A stretch of DNA of 56,472 nt from an uncultured Pseudorhodobacter sp. GTDB taxonomy: Bacteria > Pseudomonadota > Alphaproteobacteria > Rhodobacterales > Rhodobacteraceae. How positions within the stretch are numbered: position 1 is the stretch's first letter; every line of letters starts with the position of its first letter. The stretch spans positions 1 to 56,472 of the forward strand of contig CAJXWJ010000015.1 of the NCBI GenBank assembly GCA_913062925.1, in the 5' to 3' direction. The notes under the pieces were generated by a model. The model saw nothing but the letters and a program-made list of their open reading frames with translations. It had not been told where the DNA came from and did not search any database. A program made the translations under genes and the position numbers. Positions 42,563 to 52,403 of this stretch are shown here, one piece after another.

Positions 42563-43552
42563 TCAGGCGTAAATATCGGTCCAAAGCTCGGACAGGGCCG
42601 GCTCTGGGCTTGCTTTGGCGAATTCGGCGCTGGCGTTCACCACCTCTTTGATCGACTTGTCGATCGCCTTCAGATCTTCATCCGAAGCAAGGCCAGAGTT
42701 CAGCAGCAAATCACGCACATGTTCGATGGCATCCTTTTCGGATTTCATCTTTTCGACCTCTTCGCGGGTGCGGTATTTCGCCGGATCCGACATCGAGTGG
42801 CCGCGATAGCGATAGGTCATCATTTCCAGAATATAGGGGCCTTTTCCGGCGCGGCAGTGTGCCACGGCCTTTTCGCCCGCCTCTTTGACCGCCAGCACAT
42901 CCATGCCGTCAACCTGCTCGCCTGCAATGCCATAAGCCAAGCCACGGCCAAACAAGGTTTCCGATTTGGTCGAACGCGCCTGCGAAGTGCCCATGGCGTA
43001 GTGATTGTTTTCAATAACAAAAATCACAGGCAGATCCCAAAGTTCGGCCATGTTATAGGTCTCGTAGACCTGGCCTTGGTTGGCAGCACCATCGCCGAAA
43101 TAGGCGAAGGTCACATTGTCATTGCCTTTGTATTTATCGGCAAAGGCCAGACCTGCGCCCAGCGGCACCTGTGCGCCAACAATGCCGTGGCCGCCGTAGA
43201 AATGCTTCTCGCGGCTGAACATATGCATCGAGCCGCCCTTGCCCTTGGAGTATCCCCCCTCGCGCCCGGTCAGCTCGGCCATCACGCCATTGGCTTCCAT
43301 GCCGCAAGCCAACATATGGCCGTGATCGCGGTAGCTGGTGATGCGCTTGTCACCCTCTTTGGTGCAGGCCTCAAGCCCAACCACAACCGCCTCTTGCCCG
43401 ATATAGAGGTGACAGAACCCCCCGATCAGACCCATGCCATAAAGCTGGCCAGCTTTTTCTTCGAATCGGCGGATCATCAGCATCTCGCGGTAGAACTTAA
43501 GCAGTTCTTCCTTCGACACATTTGATTTCTCTGGGGCTTTTTTCGCAGCCAA
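42563..43552 (-). CDS. pdhA: pyruvate dehydrogenase E1 alpha
   Basis: Thiamine-diphosphate-binding E1 alpha subunit, 329 residues. The ThDP/Mg motif [20 protein letters not shown]...ENNHYAMGT is intact (about 165-200). It also has the phosphorylation-loop region [15 protein letters not shown], although regulation by kinase is not expected here. The start is TTG 43552 ([18 protein letters not shown]) with GGGAGGA eight bases before; no earlier ATG fits. A palindrome at 43579-43600 sits 27 bases upstream. First of pdhA-pdhB-pdhC. Confidence 0.95.
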   Translation of the reverse strand: MAAKKAPEKSNVSKEELLKFYREMLMIRRFEEKAGQLYGMGLIGGFCHLYIGQEAVVVGLEACTKEGDKRITSYRDHGHMLACGMEANGVMAELTGREGGYSKGKGGSMHMFSREKHFYGGHGIVGAQVPLGAGLAFADKYKGNDNVTFAYFGDGAANQGQVYETYNMAELWDLPVIFVIENNHYAMGTSQARSTKSETLFGRGLAYGIAGEQVDGMDVLAVKEAGEKAVAHCRAGKGPYILEMMTYRYRGHSMSDPAKYRTREEVEKMKSEKDAIEHVRDLLLNSGLASDEDLKAIDKSIKEVVNASAEFAKASPEPALSELWTDIYA

Positions 43553-43578
43553 GGTGGCGTCCTCCCGTCACGTTGCAA

Positions 43579-43600
43579 GATCGTTTAGTGTTAAACTATC
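43579..43600. promoter_or_regulatory. operator-like palindrome upstream of pdhA
   Basis: GATCGTTTA (43579-43587) and TAAACTATC (43592-43600), with GTGT between, match in eight of nine pairs. A dimeric repressor or activator may bind here. Confidence 0.5.
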
Positions 43601-43703
43601 TATACAGCATCGGTGAAAAAACGCAAAAAAGAAAATGCAGCGAAGTTTCCGCTGCATGGCTGCTATGCAAAATTTGAAATTCAGACAGGTTTGGGTCGCC
43701 CGA

Positions 43704-44006
43704 TCAGCGGATCACGACCTCATCGGCGCGCAGATAGCCCAGCACATCGCGCACGCGCTCGTCCAAAAGGTCGATGTCCAGATACTCATCCGACAGCCGT
43801 CGCGTCAGATTGTTCATCTGTGCAAGTTCGGATGCAAGCAGATCGCGCTCGGCGGTTAGCTTCACGATTTCGGCGTTAATCTGAACGCGACGGAAAATTC
43901 CGTAATCGCCCTGAACCGCCGCAAAGGTGAAGTAACCGCCCAGCGTAAACGCAAGCACAATAAAAAACATGCCACCCATAGCGGGCCGTGATTGCGGGGT
44001 AATCAT
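43704..44006 (-). CDS. ftsB: cell-division protein FtsB / septum formation initiator
   Basis: Small single-pass membrane protein of the FtsQLB divisome complex, about 100 residues. One helix (MFFIVLAFTLGGYFTFAAV at about 12-30), then a periplasmic coiled coil (INAEIVKLTAERDLLASELAQMNN). The end has LDERVRDVLGYLRADEVVIR, typical of alphaproteobacterial FtsB-like proteins. ATG 44006 is preferred over the open codon at 44027. It lies between the aldolase and the pdh operon, all on the minus strand. Confidence 0.88.
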   Translation of the reverse strand: MITPQSRPAMGGMFFIVLAFTLGGYFTFAAVQGDYGIFRRVQINAEIVKLTAERDLLASELAQMNNLTRRLSDEYLDIDLLDERVRDVLGYLRADEVVIR

Positions 44007-44140
44007 CTGCTCTGCCTCTACGCCCACCCCTCATTGTCGGGGATGGTTCGTTTGGCCACCATGTCACATCTTGCGAATCATGTGAATCCTCAAAATGCAG
44101 CTGCAAGCAAAAAAACGCTTATGGCATCAAGGCTTTGGCC

Positions 44141-45070
44141 TTAGGCGCGGCCGCGATAGATCTCGACCAATTTGCCCAGCATCGCCAAAGCCTCGCCGCG
44201 GTCGCGCTGAAACGAATTGCGCCCGATGATCGAGCCGTTGCCGCCGCCGTCGCGGATGGCGCGGGCGTCATCATAGACCGCATCGGCCCCCTTGGCCGCC
44301 CCGCCCGAAAACACGATCAAGCGCCGCCCCGCAAAAGAGGCATCGACGCAGTGCTTGACCCGCTGCGCCATGTCGGCAATGGCAATGCTTTGATCTTCAT
44401 AGACCTTTTTCGCCTCGGGCAACATCAGATGATCGGTCGAAAGTTTGATCTTGATGATATGCGCGCCCAAAAGTGCTGCGATATGGGCGGCGTAGGCGGC
44501 GACATCAATCGCGGTTTCGCCCGATTTGCTGATCGCCTCGCCGCGCGGATAAGACCAGATCACGGTGGCAATCCCCGAGGCTGCTGCCTCGCGCCGCATC
44601 TCGACGATCTCTTCGAACATATCCAGCGCCATGTCAGAGCCGGGATAGATGGTAAACCCAATCGCCGCACAGCCCAAACGCAGCGCATCAGCCACCGACC
44701 CCGTCACCGCCTGATTTTTGCCAGCCGTGTCTGACATCAGCGAATTGGACGAGTTCAGCTTTAAAATCGTTGGAATTTGGCCGGCAAAAGTATCTGCCCC
44801 AGCCTCAAGCGAGCCCAAAGGTGCGGCATAGGCGTTTAGCCCCGCGTCGATGGCCAATTGATAGTGGTAATGCGGGTCATAGCCTGCGGGGTTTGGCGCA
44901 AAGCTGCGGGCGGGCCCATGTTCAAAGCCCTGATCGACCGGCAGAATGATCATCTTGCCGGTGCCGCCCAGCTTGCCCTCCATCAGGATCCGGCACAGAT
45001 TTGCCTTCACGCCGGGGGTCTCGCCCTCGTAATTGGACAGAATTTTCTGAACGGCCTTTGTCGCGCGCAT
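44141..45070 (-). CDS. class I fructose-bisphosphate aldolase (DhnA-type)
   Basis: Archaeal-type class I aldolase of 309 residues that splits or forms fructose 1,6-bisphosphate through a Schiff base. Seen: IILPVDQGFEHGPARSFAPNP, LKLNSSNSL, CAAIGFTIYPGSD and ALLGAHIIKIKLSTDHL, the last carrying the likely Schiff-base Lys. The end is FSGGAAKGADAVYDDARAIRDGGGNGSIIGRN. ATG 45070 is chosen since upstream in-frame codons are not aldolase-like. Two tandem operator-like sites lie upstream (45137-45171). It follows pgk on the same strand. Confidence 0.93.
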   Translation of the reverse strand: MRATKAVQKILSNYEGETPGVKANLCRILMEGKLGGTGKMIILPVDQGFEHGPARSFAPNPAGYDPHYHYQLAIDAGLNAYAAPLGSLEAGADTFAGQIPTILKLNSSNSLMSDTAGKNQAVTGSVADALRLGCAAIGFTIYPGSDMALDMFEEIVEMRREAAASGIATVIWSYPRGEAISKSGETAIDVAAYAAHIAALLGAHIIKIKLSTDHLMLPEAKKVYEDQSIAIADMAQRVKHCVDASFAGRRLIVFSGGAAKGADAVYDDARAIRDGGGNGSIIGRNSFQRDRGEALAMLGKLVEIYRGRA

Positions 45071-45136
45071 GGGATGCTCCTCAGCGGGGAAAGTGGTTTC
45101 CTTGCTGGTAGAAAGCTTCCGAGCATGGCGCAATAT

Positions 45137-45171
45137 TGGTTACGCTAACATCAGATTTGTTTACGCTAACA
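45137..45171. promoter_or_regulatory. two tandem LacI-type operator candidates
   Basis: TGGTTACGCTAACA (45137-45150) and TGTTTACGCTAACA (45158-45171) share TTACGCTAACA, 21 bases apart, two DNA turns. The central CG and TGTT...AACA ends fit LacI-family sites. CceR, the alphaproteobacterial regulator of central carbon metabolism, is a candidate. It lies between pgk and the aldolase gene. Confidence 0.5.
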
Positions 45172-45213
45172 AGACCTTAGGCGAGGCACAGCGGCCCCGC
45201 CTAAGCCCAATTT

Positions 45214-46389
45214 TCACCCCAAGGCTGCAACGCCGGGCAGAGTTTTGCCTTCCATCCACTCAAGGAAAGCGCCGCCTGCGGTCGAGATGAAGGTAAAGTC
45301 GGCAGCCGCCCCCGCTTGGTTCAGGGCCGCGACCGTATCGCCGCCACCTGCCACCGAGACCAGCTTGCCGGCGCGTGTCAGCTCTGCTGCGGCCTGCGCT
45401 GCGGCATTGGTGGCGGCGTTGAACGGCTCGATCTCGAACGCGCCCAAAGGCCCGTTCCAGATCAGGGTTTTGCAGCCCTCGAACACTTGGCGCAAAGCTG
45501 CAACGGTTTGCGGGCCTGCGTCCAAAATCATCGCATCACTGGGGCAATTGGCGGCGGCCACGGTCTGATTGTCGGCGCCTGCCTTGAATTCGCGCGCCAC
45601 CACCACATCGATCGGCAGATGAATGGTGCAGCCCGCAGCCTTGGCCTTGGCGATGATCTCAAGTGCTGTCGGTGCCATATCGCGTTCGGCCAAGGATTTG
45701 CCAACCTCGATGCCTTGGGCGACAAGGAAGGTGTTGGCCATGCCGCCGCCGATCACCAGATGATCGACTTTGCTGACCAGATTGCCCAGCAAGTCGAGCT
45801 TGGTCGAGACTTTCGCCCCGCCCACAACCGCGACCACAGGCCGCTCGGGTTTGCCCAAGGCGGCCTCTAGGGCTGCCAATTCTTCGGCCATCAAGCGGCC
45901 CGCAAAAGACGGCAGCAAGCGGGCCACGCCCTCGGTCGAGGCATGGGCGCGGTGCGCCGCCGAAAACGCATCATTGCAGAAATAATCGCCCAAAGCCGCC
46001 AAATCTGCCGCCATCTGCGGGTCATTGGCCTCTTCCAGCGGTGAAAAGCGCATGTTCTCAGCCAGAACCACCGCGGTTTGCGGCAAAGCGTTGATCGCCT
46101 CGCGGCTTGGATGCTCCATAAAGGTCACGCTGCGGCCCAAGGCGGCCTCAAGCGCTGGCAGCACCAAACGCAGGCTCATCTCGGGCAGGGTTTTGCCCTT
46201 GGGGCGGCCGAAATGCGCCAAAAGCACCACCTTGGCACCGCGCGCGATCAGATCTTCGACCGTTGGCACGATCTTTTCGATCCGCGTCGCGTCAGTAACC
46301 TGCGCGCCTTCCATCGGCACGTTGATGTCCACGCGGGTCAGCACCACTTTGCCCGCCAAGGCCATATCGTCGATTGTCTTCCAAGTCAC
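45214..46389 (-). CDS. pgk: phosphoglycerate kinase
   Basis: Reversible transfer of phosphate between 1,3-bisphosphoglycerate and ADP. It has 391 residues with the signature [13 protein letters not shown] near residue 15, the substrate region [14 protein letters not shown] near 200, and the nucleotide loop [18 protein letters not shown] at the end. The start is GTG 46389 (VTWKTIDDM, made as Met) with AAGGAG at good spacing; no suitable ATG is near. It precedes the aldolase gene on the same strand, with the tandem operators between. Confidence 0.96.
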   Translation of the reverse strand: MTWKTIDDMALAGKVVLTRVDINVPMEGAQVTDATRIEKIVPTVEDLIARGAKVVLLAHFGRPKGKTLPEMSLRLVLPALEAALGRSVTFMEHPSREAINALPQTAVVLAENMRFSPLEEANDPQMAADLAALGDYFCNDAFSAAHRAHASTEGVARLLPSFAGRLMAEELAALEAALGKPERPVVAVVGGAKVSTKLDLLGNLVSKVDHLVIGGGMANTFLVAQGIEVGKSLAERDMAPTALEIIAKAKAAGCTIHLPIDVVVAREFKAGADNQTVAAANCPSDAMILDAGPQTVAALRQVFEGCKTLIWNGPLGAFEIEPFNAATNAAAQAAAELTRAGKLVSVAGGGDTVAALNQAGAAADFTFISTAGGAFLEWMEGKTLPGVAALG

Positions 46390-46522
46390 AGCGCGCTCCT
46401 TATGCAGGCTTTCGGTCTTGCACCTGTTTCCGCCCATCCGAGGCTTTCGTCAACTGTTTGCCCTTTCCCTTATCCGCATCAAACGCTAGTTTCCGCGTCA
46501 AATGTCACAAAGGATAAAACCA

Positions 46523-47032
46523 ATGGCCGAGATCAAAGACCCAGAAAACACCGTGATCATCACCCTCAAAGACGGCGAAGTCGTCATCGAGATGCTGAAT
46601 GATATCGCGCCTTTGCATGTCGAGCGGATGAAGACGCTGGCGCGTGAGAAGGCCTATGACAATGTCTGCTTTCACCGCGTGATCGACGGCTTTATGGCCC
46701 AGACCGGCGATGTCGCCAATGGCAATATGGAAAAAGACTTTAACCTGCGTCGCGCAGGCACCGGTGGGTCGGAATATCCTGATCTGACCCAAGAATTCTC
46801 GGGCATTCCGCATGATCGTGGCACCATTGGTGCGGCGCGGTCGTCTAACCCGAACTCGGCCAACAGCCAGTTTTTCATCAACTTTTCCGACAACCACTTC
46901 TTGAACCGTCAATATACCGTTTACGGGCGGGTGATTTCGGGGATGGATTTGGTCGATAAGATCACCAAGGGCGAGCCACCAGCAAACCCCGATCGGATGA
47001 TCACCGTGCGGGTGGCTGCAGATGTTCAATAA
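46523..47032 (+). CDS. cytoplasmic cyclophilin-type peptidyl-prolyl isomerase
   Basis: Prolyl isomerase of 169 residues without signal peptide. Cyclophilin blocks: NVCFHRVIDGFMAQTGDV and NSANSQFFINFSDNHFLNRQYTVYGRV, with the active-site Arg in FHRV and the Gln/Phe of SQFF. ATG 46523 has AAAGGA. It overlaps the next gene by 11 bases. The second gene encodes an exported version, so the pair serves both compartments. Confidence 0.93.
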   Translation: MAEIKDPENTVIITLKDGEVVIEMLNDIAPLHVERMKTLAREKAYDNVCFHRVIDGFMAQTGDVANGNMEKDFNLRRAGTGGSEYPDLTQEFSGIPHDRGTIGAARSSNPNSANSQFFINFSDNHFLNRQYTVYGRVISGMDLVDKITKGEPPANPDRMITVRVAADVQ

Positions 47033-47588
47033 GATCGCATTGGCAGCCCTGCTGCTGGCGGCGGCCCCGGCCTTTGCCGAAGGCGACGGCCCCGGCCCGA
47101 ACCTGGTAATCGAGGTGGACGGCGGCGTGAAGGGCGAGGTCGTGATCGACCTTGACACCCTGCACGCGCCAAAACACGCAGCCCAAATCGTCGCACTGGC
47201 GAAATCGGGCGGCTATGATGGCGTGGTGTTTCACCGCGTGATCGACGGCTTTATGGCGCAGACCGGCGACGTGAAGTTTGGCAAAAAGGGCGGCGACACC
47301 TCGATGGCGGGCATGGGCGGATCGGATCTGCCCAATATCGCGGCAGAGTTTTCCGACGTGCCTTTTGAGCGTGGCACCGTGGGGATGGCACGCTCGGCGG
47401 ATCCGGATTCTGCCAACAGCCAGTTCTTCGTGATGTTTGCACCGGGGGATTTCCTGAACGGGCAATATACGGTGATTGGCAAAGTTATCAAAGGCATGGA
47501 GGTGATTGACGCGATCAAGCGCGGTGCCGGTGGTAATGGCGAGGTGAGCGAGCCTGACTTTATGGCGCAGGTGACTGTGACCGAGTGA
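47022..47588 (+). CDS. exported cyclophilin-type peptidyl-prolyl isomerase
   Basis: Periplasmic prolyl isomerase of 188 residues. The signal peptide MFNKIALAALLLAAAPAFA is clear, cleaved near 19. The cyclophilin domain shows VVFHRVIDGFMAQTGDV and NSQFFVMFAPGDFLNGQYTVIGKV. It is a paralogue of the preceding gene, with 11 bases of overlap between them, which points to tandem duplication. The dispersed repeat and a hairpin follow its stop. Confidence 0.93.
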   Translation: MFNKIALAALLLAAAPAFAEGDGPGPNLVIEVDGGVKGEVVIDLDTLHAPKHAAQIVALAKSGGYDGVVFHRVIDGFMAQTGDVKFGKKGGDTSMAGMGGSDLPNIAAEFSDVPFERGTVGMARSADPDSANSQFFVMFAPGDFLNGQYTVIGKVIKGMEVIDAIKRGAGGNGEVSEPDFMAQVTVTE

Positions 47589-47598
47589 TCGCTGCGGC

Positions 47599-47648
47599 GG
47601 CCGGGGGCTTTGCCCCCGGACCCCCAGGATATTTTCAGACAGATGAAG
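47599..47648. repeat. dispersed palindromic repeat, copy 2
   Basis: CCGGGGGC-TTTG-CCCCCGG hairpin, then GGATATTT and CAGACAGATGAAG, aligning with 2281-2329. It lies between the cyclophilin gene and tyrS. Confidence 0.6.
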
Positions 47649-47676
47649 GGGCAGGGCGCGCGCGTCCTGCCCTTTT
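47649..47676 (+). terminator. terminator of the cyclophilin pair
   Basis: GGGCAGG (47649-47655) pairs with CCTGCCC (47666-47672), then TTTT. It lies immediately after the dispersed repeat and just before the convergent tyrS stop. Confidence 0.65.
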
Positions 47677-47678
47677 GT

Positions 47679-48929
47679 TTAGGCCAAGACCACCAAAGCG
47701 TGGCGCTTTTTGCCGACGGTGAGTTTTAGCGGTTCGGCCAGATGGCCCGCGCCAATGCGCAGGCCTGCGTCGGTGACGATTTCGTCGTTCATTTTGGCGC
47801 CGCCTTCAAGGATCAGGCGTTTGGCGTCTTTGCCCGAGCCTGCAAGCCCTGCACGCAGGATCAATTGCACGATGCTGATGCCCTCACCCAGCTCTTCGGT
47901 CGAGACGGTGACGGTGGGCAGATCGTCGCCGACGCCGCCGCGCTCGAAGACCTCGCGGGCGGTGGCCTCGGCGGTTGTGGCGGCCTCGGGCCCGTGCAGC
48001 AGAGCTGTGACCTGATTGGCGAGGATGATTTTGGCGGCGTTGATCTCGGAGCCTTGCAGCGCGCCGAGGCGGTCGCAGTCTGCAAGCGGCAGTTCGGTGT
48101 AAAGCTTGAGGAAGCGGCCGACATCGGCGTCGGTGGTGTTGCGCCAGAACTGCCAGAATTCATAGGGCGAGAGCATGTCGCCGTTCAGCCAAACTGCGCC
48201 GCTGGCGGATTTGCCCATTTTCTTGCCGTCAGAGGTGGTCAGCAGCGGCGAGGTGAGCCCGTAGATATCATGGTCCAGCACCCGGCGCGTCAGATCAATA
48301 CCATTGATGATATTGCCCCATTGATCCGAGCCGCCCATTTGCAAGATACAGCCATAGCGGCGGTTGATTTCAAGGAAATCATAGGCTTGCAGGATCATGT
48401 AGTTGAATTCAAGGAAAGACAGCGACTGTTCGCGGTCGAGCCGGGATTTGACCGATTCAAACGACAGCATCCGATTGACCGAGAAATGCCGCCCGATGTC
48501 GCGCAGGAAATCAAGGTAGTTCAGCCCATCGAGCCATTCGGCGTTATTGACCATGATCGCGTCATTGGGGCCTTCGCCAAAGTGCACATAGGGCGCGAAG
48601 GCCTGCTTGATGCCGGCGATATTGGCGTCGATCTGGGCCGAGGTCAGCAGCGGGCGTTCTTCGGCGCGAAACGAGGGATCGCCGACTTTGGTGGTGCCGC
48701 CGCCCATCAGCACGATGGGCTTGCCGCCGCATTTTTGCAGCCAGCGCAGCATCATGATCTGGATCAGCGAGCCCACATGCAGCGATTTTGCGGTGGCGTC
48801 AAAGCCGATGTAAGCAGGCACGCCCCCTTTGACCAAAGCCTCGTCAAGCGCTTGATAATCCGTGCAATCGGCCAGAAAGCCACGGGTCATCATTACGCTC
48901 ATGAATTCGGATTTCGGATGGTAGGTCAT
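47679..48929 (-). CDS. tyrS: tyrosyl-tRNA synthetase
   Basis: Class I synthetase that charges tRNA-Tyr, 416 residues. The HIGH-like motif is SLHVGSL, KMSKS-like KMGKS is in [12 protein letters not shown], and an S4-type RNA-binding domain ends the protein ([21 protein letters not shown]). The start at 48929 (MTYHPKSEF) is a typical opening; later Mets are alternatives. It is divergent from anmK, with only about 57 bases between the preferred starts. Confidence 0.96.
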   Translation of the reverse strand: MTYHPKSEFMSVMMTRGFLADCTDYQALDEALVKGGVPAYIGFDATAKSLHVGSLIQIMMLRWLQKCGGKPIVLMGGGTTKVGDPSFRAEERPLLTSAQIDANIAGIKQAFAPYVHFGEGPNDAIMVNNAEWLDGLNYLDFLRDIGRHFSVNRMLSFESVKSRLDREQSLSFLEFNYMILQAYDFLEINRRYGCILQMGGSDQWGNIINGIDLTRRVLDHDIYGLTSPLLTTSDGKKMGKSASGAVWLNGDMLSPYEFWQFWRNTTDADVGRFLKLYTELPLADCDRLGALQGSEINAAKIILANQVTALLHGPEAATTAEATAREVFERGGVGDDLPTVTVSTEELGEGISIVQLILRAGLAGSGKDAKRLILEGGAKMNDEIVTDAGLRIGAGHLAEPLKLTVGKKRHALVVLA

Positions 48930-48986
48930 TGCTCACTCATGCTTTAAGGTAGCATGGGTATAGCGGGGCTGGGGGCTAAAGGGAAT

Positions 48987-50081
48987 ATGGGCAAGCAGGC
49001 TGATCTGTGGGTTCTGGGCACAATGTCGGGCACTTCGCTGGATGGGGTCGATGCGGCGATGCTGCGCTGCGATGGCCAGCGCATTGCCGAGTTTGGTCCC
49101 AAGGCCTATCGCGCCTATTCCGAGGCCGAGCGGGCAACCTTGCGCGCGGGGTTTGGCAAATGGCCGGGGCAGCCGGGGGTGGCGGCTGCGGCCGAGGTGG
49201 TTGAAACCGCGCATGCAGAGCTGTTGTCGCGGTTTTCGGGCTATGATCTGATCGGGTTTCATGGCCAGACCTTGGCGCATGATCCGGCCGCTGGGCGCAC
49301 GCATCAGGCAGGGGATGGCGCGGTTTTGGCGCAGGCTTTGGGCAAGCCTGTGGTCTGGGATTTTCGCAGCAATGATGTGGCGATGGGCGGGCAGGGCGCG
49401 CCGCTTGCGCCGTTTTTCCACTTTGCTTGTGCGCAGTATATGCAGGCGGATCAACCGCTTGCGATTTTAAATCTGGGCGGGGTGGGCAATGTCACTTGGA
49501 TCGACCCGCGCCTGCCTGCGCCTGAAGCTGCGGGCGCTTTGCTGGCCTTTGACACCGGGCCTGCCAATGCGCCGATCAACGATCTGATGCAGAGGCGGCG
49601 CGGGCTGGCGCAGGATTTGGGCGGGGCGCTGGCGGCTGCGGGCCGCGTCGATCAGGCGCTGGTAGAGGCGTTTCTGGCGCAGGGCTATTTTCACAAAATC
49701 CCGCCAAAATCCTTGGACCGCGATGATTTTGCAGGCTTTTATGCCAAGACCGCAGCGCTGTCTGATGCCGATGCGGCGGCGACGCTGACGGCGATTGCGG
49801 CGGCTTGTGTTGCGCAAGCTGCGCAGTTTTTTCCCGCCCCAGTGGCGCAGCTTTTGGTTGCGGGTGGCGGGCGGCACAATGGCGCGCTGATGGCAGAGCT
49901 TGCCGCGCGGCTGCCCTGCGCGGTGCGCCCGATCGAGGCTGCGGGCTTTGACGGCGATATGTTAGAGGCGCAGGCCTTCGGCTTTTTGGCCGCGCGGGTG
50001 GTTGCAGGCCTGCCCACCTCTTGCGCCAGCACCACGGGCGTGGCGGCAGCGATTGGCGGCGGTAAGATCAGCCGGCCTTAG
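48987..50081 (+). CDS. anmK: anhydro-N-acetylmuramic acid kinase
   Basis: Phosphorylates and opens 1,6-anhydro-MurNAc in peptidoglycan recycling. It has 364 residues from ATG 48987, which is the normal length; ATG 48954 (11 residues longer) is possible. The ATP-binding P-loop-like motif [14 protein letters not shown] is at the start. Also seen: [24 protein letters not shown] and [15 protein letters not shown]. Its stop overlaps the convergent transporter gene by four bases. Confidence 0.93.
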   Translation: MGKQADLWVLGTMSGTSLDGVDAAMLRCDGQRIAEFGPKAYRAYSEAERATLRAGFGKWPGQPGVAAAAEVVETAHAELLSRFSGYDLIGFHGQTLAHDPAAGRTHQAGDGAVLAQALGKPVVWDFRSNDVAMGGQGAPLAPFFHFACAQYMQADQPLAILNLGGVGNVTWIDPRLPAPEAAGALLAFDTGPANAPINDLMQRRRGLAQDLGGALAAAGRVDQALVEAFLAQGYFHKIPPKSLDRDDFAGFYAKTAALSDADAAATLTAIAAACVAQAAQFFPAPVAQLLVAGGGRHNGALMAELAARLPCAVRPIEAAGFDGDMLEAQAFGFLAARVVAGLPTSCASTTGVAAAIGGGKISRP

Positions 50082-50974
50082 CGCCCGCGCGCTTGGCGCA
50101 GCATCGAGGCGGTATAGATCACCAGCGCCGCCCAGATCATCGGAAAGGCAATCATCCGCGCGGTGCCAAACGGCTCGCCAAAGACGAAAACCGCCGTCAG
50201 AAAGATCATCGTCGGGGCGATGTATTGCAAGATGCCGATGGTCGACAGCCGCAGCAGTTTCGCACCATTGGCATAGATCATCAAAGGCACAGCCGTGACC
50301 AGACCGCAGCACAGCAGCAGCACTGTGTCAGAGGTTGATCCGGCGATGAAATGCGAGGTTCCCGTAATTTCGGCCCAAAGGATATAGCCCAAGGCAAAGG
50401 GCGTAAGGATCAGAATTTCAAGGAAAAAGCCTTGGTTTGGCCCAATCGGCAGCGACTTTTTCAGATAGGCATAGGCGCCCCAGCTGATCGTCAGACCAAG
50501 CGCTACCAGCGGCAGCTTGCCTGCCTCGAGTGTCAGCACGATCACCGCCAAGGCCGCCAGCGCAATCGCCCATTTCTGCGACAGGCTAAGCTTTTCGCCC
50601 AGCAGCATCGCGCCCAAAAACACCGAAAACAGCGGGTTGATATAATAGCCCAAGGCCGCGTCCAGCGCATGGCCCGCGCCGATCGCCCAGACGTAAATCC
50701 CCCAGTTGATGGTGATCAGCGCCGCCGTCGCCGCCCCCATCAGCAGCATTTTCGGGGTGCGCAGCGCCACCATCAGATCGCCGGTGCGCCCCGTTGCCCA
50801 AAGCACCACGCCCGCAATCGGCAGCGACCAGATCACCCGATGCGCGATCACCTCGGCGGGCGAGATATGCGCCAGCGCCTTCATGAAAATCGGCAAAAAG
50901 CCCCAAAGCACATAGGCGGTCAGCGCAAAGCCCAAGCCGCGCAGCGAGTCTTCATTTTTTACCGTGGTGTTCAT
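50078..50974 (-). CDS. RarD-like EamA transporter
   Basis: An inner-membrane transporter of 298 residues with about ten helices. The first block [22 protein letters not shown] and [11 protein letters not shown] are typical of the RarD/EamA group (chloramphenicol-resistance-permease type), whose substrate is unclear. Also seen: [22 protein letters not shown] perfect 15-base palindrome (TTGTAT-ACG-ATACAA) is 44 bases upstream. It converges on anmK with four bases overlapping. Confidence 0.87.
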   Translation of the reverse strand: MNTTVKNEDSLRGLGFALTAYVLWGFLPIFMKALAHISPAEVIAHRVIWSLPIAGVVLWATGRTGDLMVALRTPKMLLMGAATAALITINWGIYVWAIGAGHALDAALGYYINPLFSVFLGAMLLGEKLSLSQKWAIALAALAVIVLTLEAGKLPLVALGLTISWGAYAYLKKSLPIGPNQGFFLEILILTPFALGYILWAEITGTSHFIAGSTSDTVLLLCCGLVTAVPLMIYANGAKLLRLSTIGILQYIAPTMIFLTAVFVFGEPFGTARMIAFPMIWAALVIYTASMLRQARGR

Positions 50975-51017
50975 GCCAAACAGCTAGCCTGCGGCCGTCC
51001 GCACCGCCACCGCAATT

Positions 51018-51032
51018 TTGTATACGATACAA
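51018..51032. promoter_or_regulatory. palindrome upstream of the RarD-like gene
   Basis: TTGTAT-ACG-ATACAA, six-base arms, 44 bases before the start. GntR-type repressors use similar sites, which is the basis for the guess. Confidence 0.4.
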
Positions 51033-51047
51033 TCCAAGCGCGCGATA

Positions 51048-51935
51048 TTAGCGGCGGCGGCGCAGATAGGCGGCGGTAAAGGCGCGGTAGCCTGCGGCTG
51101 TCACCCGCAACTCGGCCCGCATCAGGCGGTGCAGGCGCGGCAATTGGTAAAACGGCACGGCGGGAAAGACGTGATGTTCGGTGTGATAGGGCATGTTCCA
51201 AGCCAAAAACCGCATCAGCGCCGTGGTCGTGGTGGTGCGGGTGTTCAAAAAGATCTCGGCCACCTTTGGGCAATCACCATGTTCGGCCAAAAGATAGAGC
51301 CGCAGTGCGGGTTGACCCAAAACCATCGGCAGCAGCCAGACCCAGAACAGCAGCGGCGTCAGCAACAGGCTGAGTGCGACCACCGCGTAGCCCAGCAGCA
51401 TGACTTGCGCCTCGCGCTGCACCCGCGCCGCTGCGCTGCGGGGCAGATAGCTTGCATCCGTGCGCCCCATAGCATGGTCGGCGATTTGGCGGATCTGGCC
51501 GCGCCAATAGGGCAGGCCGCTGACATGAAGCGCCCAATCGCGCCAGCTTTCGGGCTTTGGCCCCGCAAGCTCGGGGTCGCGGCCATCGATATTGGTCCAG
51601 CGGTGATGGGCCAGATGAAAATAGCGAAAGTTTTCAAACGGCAGCAGCAGCAAAAAGCCACAAGCCCGCCCGACCGCCTCGTTCAGCGGTTCCGAGGCAA
51701 AGGGCGTCTTATGCGTCGCCTCATGTTCCAGCGTGAACAAAAACACAATCAGCACGCCCTGCACCGGCAGCAAAGCCCACCACAGCGGCAGGCCAAGCCC
51801 GATCCACGCGCCGCAAACCGCGATCAAACCGGCATGGCCCAGCAGATGCCGCAGCCCCTCGCGGTCGGATCGCAGCATCAGCCGCGCTTTCACCGCCATC
51901 GGCAGGGCGGCGATAAAGGCCTGATCGCGTCTCAT
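51048..51935 (-). CDS. membrane fatty acid desaturase / hydroxylase-type protein
   Basis: Di-iron membrane enzyme of 295 residues. The three His boxes are in place: HEATH (71-75), HLAHH (107-111) and HTEHH near 255. Hydrophobic helices flank them. It could act on acyl chains or carotenoids; the family is broad. The ATG overlaps the upstream cupin gene stop by four bases. The start at 51935 (MRRDQAFIA). Confidence 0.85.
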   Translation of the reverse strand: MRRDQAFIAALPMAVKARLMLRSDREGLRHLLGHAGLIAVCGAWIGLGLPLWWALLPVQGVLIVFLFTLEHEATHKTPFASEPLNEAVGRACGFLLLLPFENFRYFHLAHHRWTNIDGRDPELAGPKPESWRDWALHVSGLPYWRGQIRQIADHAMGRTDASYLPRSAAARVQREAQVMLLGYAVVALSLLLTPLLFWVWLLPMVLGQPALRLYLLAEHGDCPKVAEIFLNTRTTTTTALMRFLAWNMPYHTEHHVFPAVPFYQLPRLHRLMRAELRVTAAGYRAFTAAYLRRRR

Positions 51936-52345
51936 CGCGGCAAATCAAAGGTAGGGGGCGCAAGCTCGAACCCCTCAAACCGAAACCCGGGCGAGACGGT
52001 GCAGGACACCAAGCTCCAGGCCCCCAAACTGCGCGCCGCCTGCCACCAGCCCTGCGGCACCACCGCCTGCACCTGATCGCCGCCCAGCACATCAGGCCCC
52101 AAGATCACCGATGCGGCGCGGTCGGTGCCCAAGGACAGCTCAAGCTTGGCGCCCGCATGCCAAAGCCAAATCTCATCGGCGTCAACGCGGTGCCAATGGC
52201 TGGCCTCGCCTGCCTTCAGCAGAAAGTGAATCGCCGTGCCCACCGCGCGGCCCGCAACCTCGGGCCCGACCCAGGTTTGGCGATACCAGCCGCCCTCGGG
52301 GTGCGGCGCAAGCCCCAGCTTTGCAATAATCCGGTCAGCGTCCAT
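51932..52345 (-). CDS. DUF985 cupin protein
   Basis: A single-domain cupin of 137 residues in the DUF985 family (cupin_5). Seen: IIAKLGLAPHPEGGWYRQTW, AIHFLLKAGEASHWHRVDADEIW (metal-site His and Glu), and VVPQGWWQAARSLGAWSLVSCTVSPGF. Small-molecule function is not known. ATG 52345 is supported by the family opening. It overlaps the desaturase start, so the two are coupled. Confidence 0.85.
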   Translation of the reverse strand: MDADRIIAKLGLAPHPEGGWYRQTWVGPEVAGRAVGTAIHFLLKAGEASHWHRVDADEIWLWHAGAKLELSLGTDRAASVILGPDVLGGDQVQAVVPQGWWQAARSLGAWSLVSCTVSPGFRFEGFELAPPTFDLPR

Positions 52346-52403
52346 CGCGGCCCCCTTTCGCATCTTGTGCCAAGATGTCAGCATCGCTGTAAAGGGAGAA
52401 GCC

